A stretch of 45,211 nt of DNA from Alphaproteobacteria bacterium (GCA_019749935.1 JAIEPD010000046.1:1-45211), one strand, 5' to 3'. Counted from the stretch's first letter, positions 33,963 to 42,933 are shown. The notes: generated from the letters alone by a model not told the origin. Numbers and translations are program-made.

Positions 33963-34341
33963 TTTTGCTCTCCCTCCTGCACTCTACTGCTATTCCTTCT
34001 ATCCATTTTCCATTCTCATAGATCTGAAAAGGAATTAATATATCTAAAATTTTATGATTCCAGCGTATCGCGTTTAGATATGCGTGTCTAGCAATTCTGT
34101 TATCGCTATTTCGCATAGTAATTTTAAACATTCCGTCGATTTTTTCCGTTTTTAAGCTATGCCAATGATCTAGACTATCGCTCGTGAAACTAGACAGAGG
34201 CTCGATTTTAGCCCAAACAGAGCTGATTTCCTGATCTATTTCTTCGATCTCTTCATCGCAATTTACGATAATTTTTCGATGAATCAAAACAACCCTATGG
34301 CGAAAGTCACTTAGCGAGTGTGATCTTTTTATCACACTCAT
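33955..34341 (-). CDS. Phage head-tail joining/head closure protein
   Basis: 128 residues starting MSVIKRSHSLSDFRHRVVLIHR. The layout is that of Phage_H_T_join/SPP1 gp16-type closure proteins: an N-terminal DFRHRVVLI strand, a central ISSVWAKIEPL strand, MFKITMRNSDN and a final IRWNHKILDILI strand. It stabilises packaged DNA at the portal vertex and connects the tail. It overlaps the upstream connector by 4 bp and the downstream terminator gene by 8 bp, a sign of a tight, translationally coupled operon. Confidence 0.75.
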   Translation of the reverse strand: MSVIKRSHSLSDFRHRVVLIHRKIIVNCDEEIEEIDQEISSVWAKIEPLSSFTSDSLDHWHSLKTEKIDGMFKITMRNSDNRIARHAYLNAIRWNHKILDILIPFQIYENGKWIEGIAVECRRESKNG

Positions 34342-34649
34342 GGCAGCCTCACCGCACGATAAGGTGCTAATAATGACTGAAAAAGGGTCTGATTTTGAAT
34401 TATAGACGTTGTACGATTTTCATAAAACTCAGAAACCATTAATAAAATGGAATGCTTAATGCTGGCAGGAAGATATCTGGAGTGAAAATCACTAAGAGAT
34501 TTATCCAAATATTTCTCGACATAATCCGTTGCAGCAGCAATAAGTGACTTTAGATAATCATCCTCATGGGTAGAATCAAGACGCAAATGCGTCTTGACCT
34601 CTTTTAAACTAACGACTTCCATCTCAATAGGATTTGAAAGGCTACACAT
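34338..34649 (-). CDS. Phage head-tail connector (gp6-like)
   Basis: 103 residues. VSLKEVKTHLRLDSTHEDDYLKSLIAAATDYVEKYLDK is the signature of gp6/QLRG-type connector proteins, with helices that form a ring under the portal. The C-terminal half, PASIKHSILLMVSEFYENR, is also typical. It comes directly after the capsid gene, the usual place for this protein. Confidence 0.88.
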   Translation of the reverse strand: MCSLSNPIEMEVVSLKEVKTHLRLDSTHEDDYLKSLIAAATDYVEKYLDKSLSDFHSRYLPASIKHSILLMVSEFYENRTTSIIQNQTLFQSLLAPYRAVRLP

Positions 34650-34652
34650 CTA

Positions 34653-35765
34653 TTATTCTCCAGAAAAGTTTATAACTTTGATTGCATCGAAGCTAATGAC
34701 ATCGCCGCCAACACGCTTGGTCACGTAAAACTCAACGTATGGTTTTGCGCTATAAGGATCTCTTAAGACATGCAAAGAGGATCTATCGACAATTTGATAG
34801 GCTTCATAAAAGTTAGCAAAAACCATAGATTGACTACTTTTACCGTCAACCAAGGCTGGCATGTCATCGCTAATCACGATAGGGTACCCCAAAAGACTAT
34901 CAGGTGCGCCTGCAACAAGGCTTGGTTGCCAGAGGGAATATCCACCCATTTCATCTTTCAATTTGCGAAGGGCTGAAATGGCACTACGTGACATGAACCA
35001 AACTGCACCATTTAAATACTGGGGCTTCATGGCATTTAATGTATCTAATAAAATATCAGTATTTTTGAACTTGCCATCCGCGCCGGTATTTAGGCTTTCT
35101 AATTTGCCCCAAACACCTTCACCAACGGGAACAGTCTCATAGTTTAAAAAGCCAGTTGGTTTATTTTCTCCATCGCCATGAATGAATGCAGCGTTTTCTG
35201 AAGCCCCCATTTTCTCAGCGACTTTTCCAATCAACCAATTTTCGATATCAATGCTTGCATCATCCAGGATTTTTTGACTAGCTCTGGGCTTTGCGTAAAT
35301 TTGGTGCACGGGAATGCGAACCTTAGCAAGCTCAGGTGTTTCGGTTTCTTTTCTTTCCTCTATTTCGCTGACCCAACCCACATCAGCATTGCCTTTATCA
35401 AGCAACAACTCTAATGAATCCGTTGAAATATTAGTGATCCTTGCCAAAGACCTTAAAGGAGAAATGCGATTCAAGGCCTTTTCAATGCGTTCTGTAACAA
35501 CGGCTGGTATTAAAAAGCCACCCGTTGGTCCTTCAAGACTAGTTAAAGCTTTTTCCTGAAAACTACTTTGGCCTTGGGTGATATAATCCATAAAGGCCTG
35601 TTTTTGAGAGCAATTTTGATTCGAATCAGTTCCCAGCAACGGCCTTTGCCCTGCTGCATAAAGCTTTTGGAATCGCTTGTCTTGCTTTTCTTGAAACGCT
35701 TTAAAGCTTTCCTCTAAATTGTTGATTGCTTGGTCGACCTTTTCAAAAGTTTGTATTGTATCCAT
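34653..35765 (-). CDS. Phage major capsid protein, HK97 family
   Basis: 370 residues from the ATG at 35765, which has AAGGA 9 bases upstream; the longer frame to 35822 overlaps the protease and lacks a ribosome site. An N-terminal coiled-coil delta region (about 1-60, FEKVDQAINNLEESFKAFQEKQ) is followed by the HK97 fold: EGPTGGFLIPAVVTERIEKAL, NAAFIHGDGENKPTGFLNYE and KDEMGGYSLWQPSLVAGAP. The delta region would be removed by the adjacent protease. Confidence 0.93.
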   Translation of the reverse strand: MDTIQTFEKVDQAINNLEESFKAFQEKQDKRFQKLYAAGQRPLLGTDSNQNCSQKQAFMDYITQGQSSFQEKALTSLEGPTGGFLIPAVVTERIEKALNRISPLRSLARITNISTDSLELLLDKGNADVGWVSEIEERKETETPELAKVRIPVHQIYAKPRASQKILDDASIDIENWLIGKVAEKMGASENAAFIHGDGENKPTGFLNYETVPVGEGVWGKLESLNTGADGKFKNTDILLDTLNAMKPQYLNGAVWFMSRSAISALRKLKDEMGGYSLWQPSLVAGAPDSLLGYPIVISDDMPALVDGKSSQSMVFANFYEAYQIVDRSSLHVLRDPYSAKPYVEFYVTKRVGGDVISFDAIKVINFSGE

Positions 35766-35812
35766 GGTTTTTTCCTTTCTTTGGGAGGATGGGTGGTGGA
35801 CGAATTTTGTGG

Positions 35813-36367
35813 TTAACAACAATGCTGAAGCAATTCCTGCATACTCATCATGCCTTGCAAATCATTCAGCCTTTGTACTAATTTATTAACGCTCGCATAA
35901 GGACTTAGCCAATCTTTATAAGATGTGACCTTGGCTTTAGGGTTTGCTGCAAATGTCACGAGTGAAATCTCATGTAGATCAACTTCTTGCAGGACACGTC
36001 CTTTGTCCTGACGTAGCGCTTTGACAACCTGAAAACCAATCGATAATCCGTCTAGAATTCCAGCTTTAAGCAGCGCATAAGTTTCGCGGCCTTGGCGCAC
36101 ATCAAGCAGCAACTGACCTTTGACAAACAAACCGTGTTGATCCTCGGCAATATCCAACCACTTCCCAATCGGTGCCTTGGGATCATGTTGCCACAGCATT
36201 TTTGGCATTTTGCCTCGCTGACTCCAATTATAAAGGCTTTTGCTAAAGGCCCCTTTGGCAATCATTTCTTGTTGAAGATCTATATTATTGAAAACACTGG
36301 CATAGCCGGAAAAAGTGCCATCGTCCTCGCAGCTTTTTAGACGCAAAGCAGGGTATAGGTGATTCAT
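35813..36367 (-). CDS. Phage prohead protease, HK97 family
   Basis: 184 residues of the U35 prohead protease type. Catalytic residues are visible: His61 in LWQHDPKAPIGKW, Ser109 in LDGLSIGF and Glu133 in LHEISLVTFAANPKA. It trims the capsid delta domain during maturation. It lies between portal and capsid genes, the standard order. The C-terminal tail MSMQELLQHCC is unusual in ending with two Cys. Confidence 0.93.
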   Translation of the reverse strand: MNHLYPALRLKSCEDDGTFSGYASVFNNIDLQQEMIAKGAFSKSLYNWSQRGKMPKMLWQHDPKAPIGKWLDIAEDQHGLFVKGQLLLDVRQGRETYALLKAGILDGLSIGFQVVKALRQDKGRVLQEVDLHEISLVTFAANPKAKVTSYKDWLSPYASVNKLVQRLNDLQGMMSMQELLQHCC

Positions 36368-36415
36368 GAGTATCTCCTTTGGGGTTGTTTAAATTTTTTG
36401 TAATTGATCAAGGAC

Positions 36416-37633
36416 CTAAAATGAAAATCTATCCCCGCCATCAATCGGGCTATAGCCAACGGCATGGCGTTTTTCATTAAGCGTCAGAAAATCAGCATTG
36501 GCGATTTTGTTCCAGGCTGCTTCTCGGCGTGATGCCAAAGCGGGGATTGAATCGATGTCATACCCCAAAGATAAATTTTCACCAAAATACGGCAAAAGCC
36601 ATAAATTAAATTCGGCAACCAAAAACTCTAAGAGTGGCATGATGGTATCTTCCCACAAATGGAACCTGGCCTCTTTATAATTAGAAAATGTGGCATCTCC
36701 AGACACACCGACAAGCATAGGCGGCACGCCAAAGGCCTGTGCAATTTCACGAGCCGAAAGGTTTTTACCAGCGATAAAATCCAAATCTTTAGGAGATAAC
36801 CCCATTTCCCGCCAATCGCATTCACCTTCGAAAACCATAATTTTGCCGGCGTTTTTAGTGCCCGCATAAACGTCCTTTAGATCTTGCCTCAATGTTTCGC
36901 GTTGTTCTTGCGTTAAGGTATAACCATCAGAATTGGGCTTTACCAAAAGGGCCCCTGAAGGTCTACCGCCATTTTGCATCAAGGCCAAATTATGATTTCC
37001 AACTTCATTATGTTGATCGATTGAACATCCTGCTGCCTCAAGAGGGCTCATGCCATACCAATCATTTAAAGGGTGAAAGCTTTTTAAATGGAGAACATTC
37101 GATTTTCCCGACAGTGAATCAACACTGAGCTGCTTTCGATGGCCACCAACCGAATATTCAAAAGCTTCTATCATCCCACCTTTACCAGGAATGATTTGCA
37201 TTCGATCAGGCCTTAAGGCGTGAAGTTCTATTGGAGTTATATCTTCATTTAAAACAGCTTCGATGTAACTGTTTCCAGATAATAAAAGATACCCAACAAC
37301 AGATTCCATAAAAGCAGAACCGGCCTGACGTGGGCTTGGGCAATTTAACAAATCCAACACAGGGTGTTTTTCAACCTCATGCCTTTCTTGATTTTTTTGT
37401 TCATACAAAAGCCAGGCAACGCTAGCAACTCCGCGCGCAATCAGATTGACGCATCTGTAAACAATTGCGTTTCTTTGATAGCCTTCCTTCGTCAACGTAT
37501 CATAACGCTTAGGTGTCCAAAGGGGTCTTCCAACCTCATTATATGCAATCAACGGCGCTACACCACTTGCTTTCTTTGAGAATGAATTTGCATGCAATGA
37601 TTCAGGCATAAATGATCGAATCCATTTTTTCAT
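36416..37633 (-). CDS. Phage portal protein, HK97 family
   Basis: 405 residues of the HK97/lambda-type portal: ALRPDRMQIIPGKGG, LHLKSFHPLNDWYGMSPLEAA, GRPSGALLVKPN, LSAREIAQAFGVPPMLVG and SNYKEARFHLWEDTIMPLLEFL are all typical. It forms the dodecameric DNA entry channel. It is the first gene of the surviving head block; a terminase large subunit, which normally precedes it, is not present in the 312 bp upstream, where a palindromic repeat lies instead. Confidence 0.95.
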   Translation of the reverse strand: MKKWIRSFMPESLHANSFSKKASGVAPLIAYNEVGRPLWTPKRYDTLTKEGYQRNAIVYRCVNLIARGVASVAWLLYEQKNQERHEVEKHPVLDLLNCPSPRQAGSAFMESVVGYLLLSGNSYIEAVLNEDITPIELHALRPDRMQIIPGKGGMIEAFEYSVGGHRKQLSVDSLSGKSNVLHLKSFHPLNDWYGMSPLEAAGCSIDQHNEVGNHNLALMQNGGRPSGALLVKPNSDGYTLTQEQRETLRQDLKDVYAGTKNAGKIMVFEGECDWREMGLSPKDLDFIAGKNLSAREIAQAFGVPPMLVGVSGDATFSNYKEARFHLWEDTIMPLLEFLVAEFNLWLLPYFGENLSLGYDIDSIPALASRREAAWNKIANADFLTLNEKRHAVGYSPIDGGDRFSF

Positions 37634-37697
37634 GGGTTGTAATTCCTTTTATGTTTTAAAGAAAGGAGAGCCAATAAATAATAGCTCTACATATTAT

Positions 37698-37796
37698 CGT
37701 CATGGCAAGCAACGAAGTTGCGTGGCCATCCAGAATAGATCACATTAGCAAAACAACCTGGATCACCACATCGCCTGGCGGCGACTCGGGATGACG
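37698..37796. repeat. Palindromic repeat at the portal edge
   Basis: 99 bp bounded by CGTCAT (37698-37703) and ATGACG (37791-37796). The arms hold small hairpins, GCAAC-GAA-GTTGC (left) and CGCC-TGG-CGGCG (right), and shared ATCCAG/CTGGAT inner motifs. The style is like the dispersed palindromic elements of Rickettsiales and related genomes. The rest of 37634-37945 holds no gene. Confidence 0.7.
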
Positions 37797-37945
37797 GAAA
37801 CTGTTTTGGATTTGTGAAACAAATTTATATCGGCTGAAATCTATTTAATAGAAAATCTATTATATCTTTTTATAACTGGTTTTTTAGGAAATGATCAAAT
37901 TCTAAAAATGTCCATAAAATTTTATTAAAATTATTTACACAATCT

Positions 37946-38974
37946 TTATGAAGCAAGAAGAAGTTTTTCCTTACGCTTGCCCCCCGATGTGACGGGCCTT
38001 GTTAATGCCAGCCCCTGCTCAATAAGGGCAGCATGGCGACTATCGACAAGCGGTGTAAAGTCACCCTTTTTTATAGCATTCATAAACGTCTCTAACTGAA
38101 AATCATAACAAGTTTGATGAAAAACATTAGAAGGGAATTGATCTCTATTAAAAACATCTGAACGAATTTCAATCACATCAACAAAACGTTTATTTTTTGA
38201 ACTGACGGGATTAAAGATTGAACTGATCGTTAAACTGCCCTTTGTCCCTTGAATTTTAGCAAAAGAATTCAAATGCCTATCTTTAAAAGTTGTTTTGAAA
38301 AGAAATTCATCCAATCCTTTTGTGGATTTCAAATTGCCTATGGATAATACATCTGCACTTTGTTTATCTTTTTTCTCAACACAAACATTATCCAACCTTA
38401 ATGGTATATTTAAGATATTCTGGATAAAATGCAGGCAATAACATCCCAAATGCATAAAAGACCCGCCCATAAGGTTAATCTGATATCTAATATCTCCTTC
38501 GAAGGGAGTGGGAATACCTAACTGCGTAAAAACATTTTCAATTTCTCCCAGCTTTCCATCTTGCAATTCATTGATTATCTGACGAACTGTTGGATGATAA
38601 GCATAGTGCATAGCTTCCATCAGTAAAAGCCCTTTGCTTTTTGCTAACTTTATTAAATCCAGAGCCTCTGAATATGTAGGAGAAAATGGCTTTTCACAAA
38701 GAACATGTTTGTTTTTTAAAAGCGCCTCTCTAACCCAGGGAACATGGAATGAATTAGGCGTCGATATATAAACAGCATCAATTGCAGGATCTTCTAATAA
38801 CTCTGCATAACTGCCATAGAAAAAGGGTATATTTTTTACTTCCGCATAGCTCTTTGCCTTATGAAGACTTCTGGAAGCAACAGCCTTAATAAAAACATCA
38901 TCACGTTTGGAAACAGGCAAAAGCATAGCATCGTGATTAATTCTAGCGGTCGATATAATTCCAAAATTTAACAT
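37946..38974 (-). CDS. Gfo/Idh/MocA-family oxidoreductase
   Basis: 342 residues. The N-terminal Rossmann domain opens with LNFGIISTARINHDAML in place of a strict GxGxxG, and CEKPF (93-97) is the family's conserved catalytic-lysine motif. The C-terminal alpha/beta domain contains MGGSFMHLGCYCLHFI with the substrate-site acid/His region. These NAD(P)-dependent enzymes act on sugars or inositols or on related aldehydes; the substrate is not readable. It stands alone, reading toward the phage block. Confidence 0.85.
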   Translation of the reverse strand: MLNFGIISTARINHDAMLLPVSKRDDVFIKAVASRSLHKAKSYAEVKNIPFFYGSYAELLEDPAIDAVYISTPNSFHVPWVREALLKNKHVLCEKPFSPTYSEALDLIKLAKSKGLLLMEAMHYAYHPTVRQIINELQDGKLGEIENVFTQLGIPTPFEGDIRYQINLMGGSFMHLGCYCLHFIQNILNIPLRLDNVCVEKKDKQSADVLSIGNLKSTKGLDEFLFKTTFKDRHLNSFAKIQGTKGSLTISSIFNPVSSKNKRFVDVIEIRSDVFNRDQFPSNVFHQTCYDFQLETFMNAIKKGDFTPLVDSRHAALIEQGLALTRPVTSGGKRKEKLLLAS

Positions 38975-39289
38975 GATATTTTCTAACTATGCCAGTCATT
39001 ACGCAAGTCATATGATATGCGCAAATGGTAATGCAGCCAATCTTTAAATGCATAAATGCCTTAATATTTTTTTGATATAAATAAGAAATTCCAAAGATTT
39101 TTCTACTATTTCCAATCGATACCCTGGTCATCATGCTTTCAGAGATTGGTTCTAAAAAATTGCTGAAACCTTATGTTGTGTTCATACTCAAAATAAGATA
39201 GATTCCTTAAATTGTGAATAAATCCTATTGAATTTTTTCTTAATTTATGGAAAACTTTAAAAAAACATTATAATAAGGATATTAAAGTC
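38975..39289. other. Gene-free stretch with putative promoter for the next gene
   Basis: No supported gene. A minus-strand frame at 38943-39134 overlaps the oxidoreductase and looks like a shadow. A TATAAT box at 39269-39274 and AAGGA at 39275-39279 precede the ATG at 39290, but no good -35 is visible. Confidence 0.4.
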
Positions 39290-39859
39290 ATGCGTTTGTT
39301 TACCAAAATTCTTTTTGCTTACTGCCTCTTTATTCAAACTCACCCTGCGTCTGCAGAGGTTATGGATTCCATGACGCCACCTGATGCGGACGCTGAATCC
39401 AGTCAAGTTATGAAAAGAGTAAAAGAACTCTTCAAAGCTGGAGAATCCATAGCTATCCACAAAATTAATGGTTTGGAGGGTAAAAGAAATGATATGGCTG
39501 AGCTTGAAGTAGAAACTGCCGTTGGAAAAAACCCACTTATATGCGTAGAAAAAGACAAAGAAGGAAAACTTATTGTTCTTGCATCCCGCAGAGGGGCCAA
39601 GGAAATTGGTTCAGATATCTCGGACGATAAAACGCATCAAGCCATCGTTGCACAACTAGAAACAAAAAAGTCAGCCGCTGCATATTACACAGATAAGTCA
39701 GGCCGTCAATTTGAATTATTAGCCGTTAGTTTCAGCGCTTTAACAGAACAAGAAGGTGTTAAAAATGTTTCTGTAACAACCGCAGACAAAAGATGTGCTT
39801 ATTGTGCTACAGAAGCAGAAGTTACAAAAATTCCAGATGGCGCCGTCGTTATAAAATAA
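39290..39859 (+). CDS. Secreted hypothetical protein (189 aa)
   Basis: A signal peptide, MRLFTKILFAYCLFIQTHPASA, is cleaved before EVMDS. The mature part, about 167 residues, has a helical MKRVKELFKAGESIA, a beta-rich ELEVETAVGKNPLICVEKDKEGKLIVLA and a Cys pair in KRCAYCATEAEV. No family recognised. A strong terminator ends the transcript 22 bp after the stop, so it is a single-gene unit. Confidence 0.8.
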   Translation: MRLFTKILFAYCLFIQTHPASAEVMDSMTPPDADAESSQVMKRVKELFKAGESIAIHKINGLEGKRNDMAELEVETAVGKNPLICVEKDKEGKLIVLASRRGAKEIGSDISDDKTHQAIVAQLETKKSAAAYYTDKSGRQFELLAVSFSALTEQEGVKNVSVTTADKRCAYCATEAEVTKIPDGAVVIK

Positions 39860-39880
39860 ATAAAACAGTTTCCTCCTGAA

Positions 39881-39919
39881 AAAAAACTAGCCTGGGAAAT
39901 TTTCTCAGGCTATTTTTTT
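39881..39919 (+). terminator. Strong intrinsic terminator
   Basis: TAGCCTG (39888-39894) pairs with CAGGCTA (39906-39912) with extra inner pairing GGAAA/TTTTC, followed by seven T (39913-39919); a run of A (39881-39886) matches on the other side, so it can act in both directions. Confidence 0.85.
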
Positions 39920-39937
39920 GTCTTAAATAGTGACCTA

Positions 39938-40570
39938 TTGTACTCAAAGGATTTTTTACTTGATCCCAACATCACTCTTCATCCAAGTATCATAGAAAAA
40001 ACACTTCAAGCTTTTGAAGTGGATCAAGCCAAAGCTTATGCAAAGCATATTCAAGACACATCTTTCACCAAACGGGAAACCTACAATTTCGGTTATGATT
40101 ACTTTAATCTTGTTAAGGGTGACGACATTTTTACAAAAATCCCATCGTATCTAATGGATTTATGCAAGGCCAGCATTGATGCCTTTATCTCTCTTTATGA
40201 ACTTGGAAAAGCCGAAGATTACCAGAACGTCATTATTTCAGTTTATCGCAAAGATTATCAACTAGAATCTCATGTTGATGTCGACTTTTCAGATCGAATA
40301 ACCGACGGTCAGTATGTCGATTTTTGTTTTGGAGAAATGGTTATCGTTGTTGTTCTAACACCTGACAGTAAAGGAAAATTTTACATCACAAAATCTGACA
40401 CAAAAGACGGTCAGCAAGATATAAACGATGCCTTTAGGGTTGATGAAAAAGCGGGAACTGCATTCCTTTTAACAGGCCCTCTTCGCCGCAAACCTTATTA
40501 TCACGGCGTAAGTTGTGTCGAAAATCTGCGGATTTCAGCCACATTTCGAACAGTGCAGTTTTTTAAGTAG
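39938..40570 (+). CDS. 2OG-Fe(II) oxygenase-like protein
   Basis: 210 residues. The family's iron triad is visible: His112 and Asp114 in SHVDVDF, His189 in PYYHGV, then Arg198 or Arg204 in LRISATFR for 2-oxoglutarate. The spacing (about 75 residues between HxD and the distal His) suits AlkB-like or prolyl-hydroxylase-like enzymes. No ATG precedes the conserved region; the first usable codon is the TTG at 39938, 18 bases after the terminator T-run, without a clear ribosome site. It converges with the phosphomannomutase gene with only 2 bp between them. The substrate is unknown. Confidence 0.6.
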   Translation: MYSKDFLLDPNITLHPSIIEKTLQAFEVDQAKAYAKHIQDTSFTKRETYNFGYDYFNLVKGDDIFTKIPSYLMDLCKASIDAFISLYELGKAEDYQNVIISVYRKDYQLESHVDVDFSDRITDGQYVDFCFGEMVIVVVLTPDSKGKFYITKSDTKDGQQDINDAFRVDEKAGTAFLLTGPLRRKPYYHGVSCVENLRISATFRTVQFFK

Positions 40571-40572
40571 CT

Positions 40573-41946
40573 CTAGCTATGTATCGTCAAACCAAATGGC
40601 TTTAAATAAGAACCCAATTGCTCTTGCAACCTTATAAGCCCTGCCTCACTGTCCGATTCGCACCTCGCCACTAAAATCGCTTGGGTATTTGATGCCCTTA
40701 AAAGCCACCATCCATCAGTGCTATTAACACGAACACCATCCACATCGTTTAAAGGTGTTTTATTCTTCGTCAATTGATCGCGCACCTTTTCAACAATGAT
40801 AAATTTCTGCTCATCATCACATTCAATTCGAATTTCAGGCGTGTTCACACGCTTTGGAATTTGATCAAAAATCTCTTCCAAAGACTGATCACTATCATGC
40901 AAAATATTTAAAAGACGAATCATCGCATACAACGCGTCATCAAAACCATAATAGGTATCGGCGAAAAAGATATGTCCGCTCATCTCGCCCGCAAGCATAG
41001 CCTTTGTTTCTGCAATCTTTGATTTAATCAAAGAATGTCCCGTTTTAGCCATTAAAGCCTTACCGCCGTGCGCATTAATGTCATCAAACAACAATTGACT
41101 TGCCTTTACGTCAGCAATAATTGTAGCGCCAGGATGGCTTTTTAAAACGTCCCGTGACCACAAAATCATCAACTGATCGCCCCATAAAATCCGCCCCAGG
41201 CCATCAATCACACCAATCCGATCAGCATCCCCGTCAAAGGCAATTCCAAGATCACAGTTTTCTTTTTTAACCAATGCTGTCAGCTCTTTTAAATTCTCTG
41301 GCACGGTTGGATCGGGATGATGAGCTGGGAAATTTCCATCAATTGCTGTGTTCACAGCAAATACATCACCGTTCAGTTTCGCTGACTGCATCAACAATTC
41401 AACAATACGTCCAGCCGCTCCATTTCCTGGGTCAATCGCTATTTTCAAAGGATTTTTACCGGGGCGATAATCCTTTAAAAGGCGCTCTGTATAAAGAGCC
41501 TCAATATTAATCCCCTCAATAGTGCCAGGCGTTTTTGTAGCATCCCCTTTTAATTTGCTTAAACCTTGAATATCGGGACCAAAGAAAGGTCTTGTATATA
41601 GGGTCATTTTAAAGCCGTTATCCTCTGGTGGATTATGGGAACCTGTCACCATAATTCCCGCATCGGTTTTTAAATGCTTAACACCAAAATACACCATAGG
41701 CGTTGGACCAACACCGATGTCTTTTACATTGACGCCACCTTCGATAAGACCTTTCATAAGCGCCTCTGCTAAAACAGGAGAACTTAATCGCCCATCTCTT
41801 CCAACGCATACATTTTTAAAACCTTGATCGCCCATCATTTCAGCAAAGCGGCGCCCAAGAGCAGAGGCATCCTCTAGGGTTAAACTTTTGCCAAAGGTCC
41901 CACGAATATCGTATTCACGCAAAATTTTTGGATTGAGGGCGTACAA
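40573..41946 (-). CDS. Phosphomannomutase/phosphoglucomutase
   Basis: 457 residues of the alpha-D-phosphohexomutase superfamily, AlgC/PMM-PGM type, interconverting hexose 1- and 6-phosphates for LPS and polysaccharide precursors. Motifs: REYDIRG near the start, catalytic phosphoserine Ser103 in TGSHNP (101-106), metal loop DGDADR (238-243), GEMSGH for sugar recognition, and a C-terminal phosphate loop VRASNTQ-like (LLRASNTQAILV). Complete and typical in length. With hldE it supports active LPS sugar synthesis. Confidence 0.93.
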   Translation of the reverse strand: MYALNPKILREYDIRGTFGKSLTLEDASALGRRFAEMMGDQGFKNVCVGRDGRLSSPVLAEALMKGLIEGGVNVKDIGVGPTPMVYFGVKHLKTDAGIMVTGSHNPPEDNGFKMTLYTRPFFGPDIQGLSKLKGDATKTPGTIEGINIEALYTERLLKDYRPGKNPLKIAIDPGNGAAGRIVELLMQSAKLNGDVFAVNTAIDGNFPAHHPDPTVPENLKELTALVKKENCDLGIAFDGDADRIGVIDGLGRILWGDQLMILWSRDVLKSHPGATIIADVKASQLLFDDINAHGGKALMAKTGHSLIKSKIAETKAMLAGEMSGHIFFADTYYGFDDALYAMIRLLNILHDSDQSLEEIFDQIPKRVNTPEIRIECDDEQKFIIVEKVRDQLTKNKTPLNDVDGVRVNSTDGWWLLRASNTQAILVARCESDSEAGLIRLQEQLGSYLKPFGLTIHS

Positions 41947-42086
41947 CTTTTAATTCCTTTCATTGGGCCGTTTCTCTGTTTAGAGATATTTAACACTTAT
42001 TTGCCATTCTATAACTAAATTTTTTTACTTTTTTAAAAATCTCTTTACCATAAGCGATCAGGAAACAGTATGATGAGGGACAGAAA

Positions 42087-42848
42087 ATGCCCAAACCTGA
42101 AAGATATTTTATGAACAATAGAACACGCGTCAGTATCACCATTGTAACTTGCGGGCTTGCGATTGCCCTTGGACCAGGATTTGGCGGATATTTTATTGGA
42201 AAAGCCATCGAACGTTTTAAAACACACGACCGCACTGTTGTTGTAAAAGGCTTATCTGAACGCGAAGTCAAAGCTGATTTATCCACATGGGACATTCATT
42301 TTAAAACAAGCGGAGATGATCTTGCCTCTGTCGATCAAAAAATGGCGACAGACAAACAGACCATAATTGCGTTCTTAAAATCCCAAGGTTTCAAAGATGA
42401 GGAAATTAAACCAGGAACCACCCATGTTACGGATAAATTAGCGCGCGACTATGGCGAGGCCAAAGACGTTCAAAACCGTTATATCCTTGGTGATTTTGTA
42501 TCCATTCGCACAACAAATGTTGATTTGATCAAAAAGACAACTGGCGAATTGGGTGAATTAATCAAAAAAGGCATCGTTATTTCGGGCGATCCACAATTTT
42601 ATTACACAAAGTTTACTGAACTTCGCCCTCAAATGATTGCTGAAGCCACCAAAAGTGCCCGTCAAGCAGCCCTTCAGTTTGCGAATGACTCAGGCGCCAA
42701 GGTTGGACATATTCGCTCCGCAAATCAAGGAGCTTTTAGCATCAGTGGGCAAGATTCCTATAGCGATAACCATGATTACAGCGAAGCCAGAAGCATCGAC
42801 AAAAAAATCAGAGTTGTCAGCACTGTGACGTTTAGCTTGGAGCATTGA
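42087..42848 (+). CDS. SIMPL domain (DUF541) protein
   Basis: 253 residues. After a short basic start, a hydrophobic segment (about 15-37, VSITIVTCGLAIALGPGFGGYFIG) anchors or exports the protein. The SIMPL domain follows: VVVKGLSEREVKADLSTWDI, TTHVTDKLARDY, YILGDFVSIRTTNVD and ATKSARQAALQFANDSGAKVG. Family members are periplasmic or envelope proteins of poorly defined function. The last 43 bp of the gene recur after the HigBA pair downstream. Confidence 0.88.
   Translation: MPKPERYFMNNRTRVSITIVTCGLAIALGPGFGGYFIGKAIERFKTHDRTVVVKGLSEREVKADLSTWDIHFKTSGDDLASVDQKMATDKQTIIAFLKSQGFKDEEIKPGTTHVTDKLARDYGEAKDVQNRYILGDFVSIRTTNVDLIKKTTGELGELIKKGIVISGDPQFYYTKFTELRPQMIAEATKSARQAALQFANDSGAKVGHIRSANQGAFSISGQDSYSDNHDYSEARSIDKKIRVVSTVTFSLEH
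42806..42848 (+). repeat. 43-bp direct repeat, copy 1 (end of the SIMPL gene)
   Basis: From AATCAGAGTTGTCAGC through the TGA stop. It matches 43548-43590 at 40 of 43 positions. Confidence 0.9.
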
Positions 42849-42881
42849 TCTGCATTCGTTTTACTTTTTACAAAAAAATAC

Positions 42882-42910
42882 TTGATACGTACCATATATC
42901 ATGATAAGCT
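42882..42910 (+). promoter_or_regulatory. Putative higBA promoter and operator
   Basis: TTGATA (42882-42887), 17-bp spacer, TAAGCT (42905-42910) as a weak -10. The palindrome TATCATGATA (42897-42906) overlaps the -10, as expected for HigA autorepression. Confidence 0.45.
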
Positions 42911-42933
42911 GTTTACATTAAGGAAGTATATGT

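Noticed and set aside
38943-39134. 63-codon minus-strand frame upstream of the oxidoreductase
   Set aside because: It overlaps the oxidoreductase start in another frame and has no ribosome site or recognisable content.
41990-42295. Minus-strand frame opposite the SIMPL gene start
   Set aside because: A shadow of the SIMPL coding strand; the sense product has the family motifs.
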